Part shown: piece after piece, positions 38,032 to 40,568 of the stretch | How positions within the stretch are numbered: position 1 is the first letter of the stretch | Layout of the letters: every line of letters starts with the position of its first letter | Source: Clostridia bacterium | Lineage (GTDB): Bacteria > Bacillota > Clostridia > Oscillospirales > CAG-272 | DNA: 40,568 nt | Reading direction: 5' to 3' | Assembly: GCA_017550115.1 (NCBI GenBank) | Contig: JAFYLR010000031.1 | Location: forward strand, 1 to 40,568 | Translations under genes and position numbers: made by a program | The notes under the pieces: model-generated | What the model saw: only the letters and a program-made list of their open reading frames with translations | What the model was told of the DNA's origin: nothing | Database searches by the model: none

Positions 38032-38709
38032 TCATTTTTTTATACGATTATAAAGCGATTTTATTTCTTTCTCATCCAACCCGAGAGCTTCCGAATATTC
38101 CTTCACCTCGGCGCGAGAAAGACCTTCCGGGCCGCTTGCTCCTTTAGGAACAGCGGCTGTTAAATGGGCCTTTGATGCGTTCTGATATCTTTCCTCGCCC
38201 ATTTTTCTGTTGTTTCCTGCGGGCAAGCCATTCAAAGCACGATAGGCGGCAGCGGGCGACATCTTACACATACTTGTCAATACCACATATGCTCCTAAAT
38301 TTCCGATATCAGCAGCGCTCTTGACATCCGGATACTCTTTCTGTATCTCGGGAAGCTCCGTAACAAGCTTTTCCTCAAGAAGCTGATTTCCGTTTTTCGA
38401 GCTTTCGTTTTCCGCGGGAGGCTCAGCCTTTTCTTTTTCCTCTTCCGAAGCTTCTGACGCCGTGACGTTCTCTGAGGTCTCGGAATCCGTTTCAGTATTG
38501 TTTTCTGCTTCCGCTTCTTCCGCGAACTGCCCTTCATCGTTTGAGGCGTTTTCTTCGGTCGCATCTTCGTCGGCTTGTTCCGCAGAGCTCTCTTCGCTTT
38601 CGCTCTCGCCGTCAGAATAATCTGCATCTTCATCGGAGAAAGAATTTTCATCGTTCCACGATTCGAGATATGCATCGATATCTTCGATTTTTTCCGTTCC
38701 CCTCTCCAT
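38032..38709 (-). CDS. Scaffold protein, 225 aa
   Basis: Extremely acidic N-terminal half (runs of Glu, Asp and Ser, e.g. DADYSDGESESEESSAEQAD) and a basic, helical C-terminus ending EKEIKSLYNRIKK, with YPDVKSAADIGNLGAYVVLT in between. Acidic/helical scaffolds directly before the capsid genes are the rule in tailed phages; the basic end probably binds the coat protein. Coding start overlaps neither neighbour. Confidence 0.8.
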   Translation of the reverse strand: MERGTEKIEDIDAYLESWNDENSFSDEDADYSDGESESEESSAEQADEDATEENASNDEGQFAEEAEAENNTETDSETSENVTASEASEEEKEKAEPPAENESSKNGNQLLEEKLVTELPEIQKEYPDVKSAADIGNLGAYVVLTSMCKMSPAAAYRALNGLPAGNNRKMGEERYQNASKAHLTAAVPKGASGPEGLSRAEVKEYSEALGLDEKEIKSLYNRIKK

Positions 38710-38710
38710 G

Positions 38711-38848
38711 TCACTTTCCTCCCTTTATACGTAAATCATTGCCGCTCTTGCGCGTGACCTTCGGATCTCCTGCCGAAGGATTTCTGTTTCCCTCAATTTT
38801 TCCACCCTTGTTGGTTGCGTAGGGATTTGCAGGTTTCTTTTTTCTCAT
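38711..38848 (-). CDS. Small basic protein, 45 aa, first gene of late module II
   Basis: ATG at 38848 after AAGGAG. The product MRKKKPANPYATNKGGKIEG plus 25 residues is strongly basic with no hydrophobic core. It precedes the scaffold gene by 1 bp and is the first gene after late promoter II. Possibly a nucleic-acid-binding head protein; unknown. Confidence 0.65.
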   Translation of the reverse strand: MRKKKPANPYATNKGGKIEGNRNPSAGDPKVTRKSGNDLRIKGGK

Positions 38849-38900
38849 CTTTTTTCTCCTTTTTTTAGTTTTTTTGTTTCGAAACTCTGTCGCTATATTA

Positions 38901-38935
38901 ATTATATCACTTTTAAAGCCTTAAAAACTGCCAAC
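38901..38935 (-). promoter_or_regulatory. Late promoter II (capsid-tail-lysis operon)
   Basis: On the minus strand TATAAT preceded by TG one base away (extended -10; plus bases 38901-38906). No -35 at the normal spacing; the conserved upstream box TTGGCAGTTTTTAAGG is the same as in promoter I. It starts the transcript for the small basic protein, scaffold, capsid, tail and membrane genes. Confidence 0.65.
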
Positions 38936-38943
38936 TTTAAGCA

Positions 38944-38992
38944 CAAAAAAAGCCCGAAAAAATCAAGTATTTATGCTTGTTTTTCGAGCTTT
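38944..38992 (-). terminator. Terminator closing late module I
   Basis: Same hairpin as at 12193-12241: arms AAGCTCGAAAAACAAG and CTTGATTTTTTCGGGCTT, then a T run, on the minus strand. It lies about 45 bp after the stop of the giant gene. Confidence 0.8.
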
Positions 38993-39034
38993 CATTTTTC
39001 TTGTGCGGTATTCTGTTTACAATTTTGCTATATT

Positions 39035-40568
39035 TCAAGCGGCGTTTTTATTTTTTTGCAATATTTTTATTTTGCCGTTTGACACGATACACTTATCATC
39101 GATGCCAAAAGTGAGAATAAGATCCTCTTTGTCTTTTGTGCTGCTGTTCAAAGCGGAGACAACAGTCTTGAGTATATCCTCGCTTGAATAGCCGTTAGAA
39201 AATAACGTAAAAGCTATCTCGGTGTCGGTATATCCGTTTGCTTCAAGCCATTTAACCGCTTGCGCTTTTTTCCCCTCTCCCGAAAGAGAGTCTATATATG
39301 CGCTTCCAAGTACCAATTTTTCTAAGGGGATAAACTCAGTTGAGCTGTTCACTTTGGTCTCGGCGGTACCTAATACGCTGCTCTTAGCCTTATCAAAATA
39401 AGCCTTGTAAACCGTCTTGATAGATCTCGCCTTGCCCTTATCATCAAGGGACGCATACATGTCCGACTTGATGAGCTTGCCCGCCTCGGCATCAGCCTTT
39501 GAATAAATGTCCCTGAACTTGCGGAACTGCTTTGCGTTAAGCTCTATTTCCTCTCCGTCTACGGTTATTTTATTGCTCAACGTGCTTGCTATAACGGAGG
39601 GGTACTTGTCATAAAGTCTTACTATCTCTTCTGCCGCCGCGGTAGATAGCTTGCCCGTTTTTTCGTTTCGGTAAAGCAATCTCAGAACCGTGCTTGCAAG
39701 CTTTTCATCTCCTTTGTTTACAGCCTCCGACAAGTCTTTGGTGTAGGACGGCGTGTAGTAAAGCGAGTCGTATTTATATACCGTGTTTGGTGATATCATC
39801 CTACATACACCCTTAAGCGCATTCTCGACATTCCTGACCGGTATTCCCGTGAGCTGAGCTATAACATCGACCGAGTTTTTTAAAGTACGGTACGCTCGTT
39901 GCTTATTTATAACTTCACCGGTTATAGCATCGGCGAGCAGTCCCGTCATATCCGAGGACGCTGTCATAAAGTCGTTGATAAAATCAACCGTAGAATTGGA
40001 TATGCCGTAACCGCTTGTCAAAAATTCATAGATCTGACCGTAAAGCGGTATAGCTCCCAACGTCGCGCCTCCAAGCTCGACAAGCGCATCTTCGAGCAAT
40101 CCAATCTTTTTTCCGTCCTTGTCTTTGCGGTCCCTATCGTAAAAGGACTTCATAACCTCCGAAAGCGCAACGTAAATTACTATAACAACGCCAAGAGTCG
40201 TGGCAGTCCTTACAAGCTGCGCCTTCGCTTCTTCAAAAGCTTTCTTTTCTTTCGCTGTTGCATTCTCATTTTTTACCCGGTCCTTATAAGCATTATACGT
40301 TCCTATAGCAGAGACGAGCATTGAAAACTGCTTAGTCGGTGTCGATGTAAACATAGTGAGGCTTTTTAATAATTCATTTTTACTGCGCAGATAGGCGCTT
40401 TTCTCGGTAGACAAGCCTCCCGCCTGCGTTTCCAGTATAACTTTATCAAGAAGCTCTCCCGCACGCTTAAGGTTTTCCTTACTTCCAAGCTCCAAGCCCT
40501 CATTTTTCTCAATTTCAAGCTGACATGCAACCCAGTATGTGCCTATAGTCTTTTTGTCTAAAAATCCC
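39035..40568 (-). CDS. Giant polyvalent / ejection-type virion protein, C-terminal 511 residues (continues from base 1)
   Basis: This frame is open to the window edge and begins at 40568 with the third base of codon 2009. The joined frame is exactly 7560 nt. Seen: FLDKKTIGTYWVACQLEIEK (2011-2030) and then a helical domain with ETQAGG, YLRSKNELLKSLTMFTSTPT and KQFSMLVSAIG, which resembles the LPD38-type domain of large polyvalent proteins. A hydrophobic helix (LGVVIVIYVALSEVM, about 2134-2148) and a second hydrophobic stretch (GGATLGAIPLYGQIYEF) follow, then a helical tail. TTG at 40495, where a start could be placed, is internal. The hydrophobic segments suit a protein that enters or crosses a membrane during DNA ejection. 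Confidence 0.85.
   Translation of the reverse strand, partial: GFLDKKTIGTYWVACQLEIEKNEGLELGSKENLKRAGELLDKVILETQAGGLSTEKSAYLRSKNELLKSLTMFTSTPTKQFSMLVSAIGTYNAYKDRVKNENATAKEKKAFEEAKAQLVRTATTLGVVIVIYVALSEVMKSFYDRDRKDKDGKKIGLLEDALVELGGATLGAIPLYGQIYEFLTSGYGISNSTVDFINDFMTASSDMTGLLADAITGEVINKQRAYRTLKNSVDVIAQLTGIPVRNVENALKGVCRMISPNTVYKYDSLYYTPSYTKDLSEAVNKGDEKLASTVLRLLYRNEKTGKLSTAAAEEIVRLYDKYPSVIASTLSNKITVDGEEIELNAKQFRKFRDIYSKADAEAGKLIKSDMYASLDDKGKARSIKTVYKAYFDKAKSSVLGTAETKVNSSTEFIPLEKLVLGSAYIDSLSGEGKKAQAVKWLEANGYTDTEIAFTLFSNGYSSEDILKTVVSALNSSTKDKEDLILTFGIDDKCIVSNGKIKILQKNKNAA

Larger units (their letters stand above)
38901..39022 (-). repeat. Late-regulon cassette, copy B (122 bp)
   Basis: Same length as copy A at 12150-12271, no gaps, 7 mismatches by eye. 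Direct orientation, 26.75 kb apart. Contains the terminator behind the giant gene and late promoter II. Confidence 0.9.

Noticed and set aside
38295..38714. Lys/Arg-rich minus frame of 139 aa
   Set aside because: Shifted reading of the acidic scaffold gene; no independent start.

Overview
The window reads as one complete, circularly permuted genome of a temperate, short-tailed (podovirus-like) phage. The likely host is a low-GC Gram-positive gut bacterium of the Clostridia type; the hints are AGGAG-type ribosome binding sites, consensus sigma-A promoters, YopX-like, Cse60-like and RinA/ArpU-like proteins, and BspA-type repeats in the tail proteins. The strongest structural point is that one giant minus-strand gene leaves the window at base 1 and re-enters at base 40568. 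The split codon AT|G joins in frame, and the joined gene is 7560 nt (2519 codons plus stop). The host assignment is inference; no tRNA, rRNA or CRISPR array is visible.

Layout, read as a circle. (1) Late module I, minus strand, 12111 down through base 1 and on to 39035: terminase small and large subunits, portal, a 606-residue probable virion protein, and the giant polyvalent/ejection-type protein. A plus-strand accessory gene (6096-6563) with its own promoter and terminator is inserted in it. (2) Late module II, minus strand, 38848 down to 26253: small basic protein, acidic scaffold, decoration-type protein, major capsid protein, head-tail connector, large tail protein, two tail fibre-type proteins, several small proteins, three membrane proteins (holin-type), a sigma-region-4-like protein and three proteins of unknown role. 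Both late modules start behind the same 122-bp cassette (12150-12271 and 38901-39022, 94% identical), which holds an intrinsic terminator followed by an extended -10 promoter without a good -35. (3) A second accessory unit, minus strand, 26108-25297: consensus promoter, an unknown 175-aa protein, an XRE-type regulator and a terminator. (4) Lysogeny module, plus strand, 22093-25026: repressor, a second HTH protein behind a four-copy 21-bp repeat array, an anchored protein of unknown function, and a tyrosine integrase followed by candidate attP repeats. (5) Early module, minus strand, 21898 down to 12266: Cro-like protein, small HTH and zinc-finger proteins, a Dam-type methylase, many small overlapping genes, SSB, a ParB-like protein, a HUH rolling-circle Rep, and a RinA/ArpU-like candidate late activator.

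How it probably works. The repressor and early promoters face each other at 21927-22034. Both are TTGACA-17-TATAAT, and each carries an 18-bp operator inside its spacer. Two further operator copies lie on the way to, and on, the repressor start codon. On induction the minus early transcript would make Rep, SSB and the other replication proteins, and then the sigma-like protein at 12691-12266. I infer that this protein turns on the two duplicated late promoters. Replication is probably rolling-circle: there is a HUH Rep and SSB but no polymerase, primase or helicase. A 91-bp inverted repeat and three 13-bp-spaced iterons beside rep are a candidate double-strand origin. I could not recognise an endolysin.
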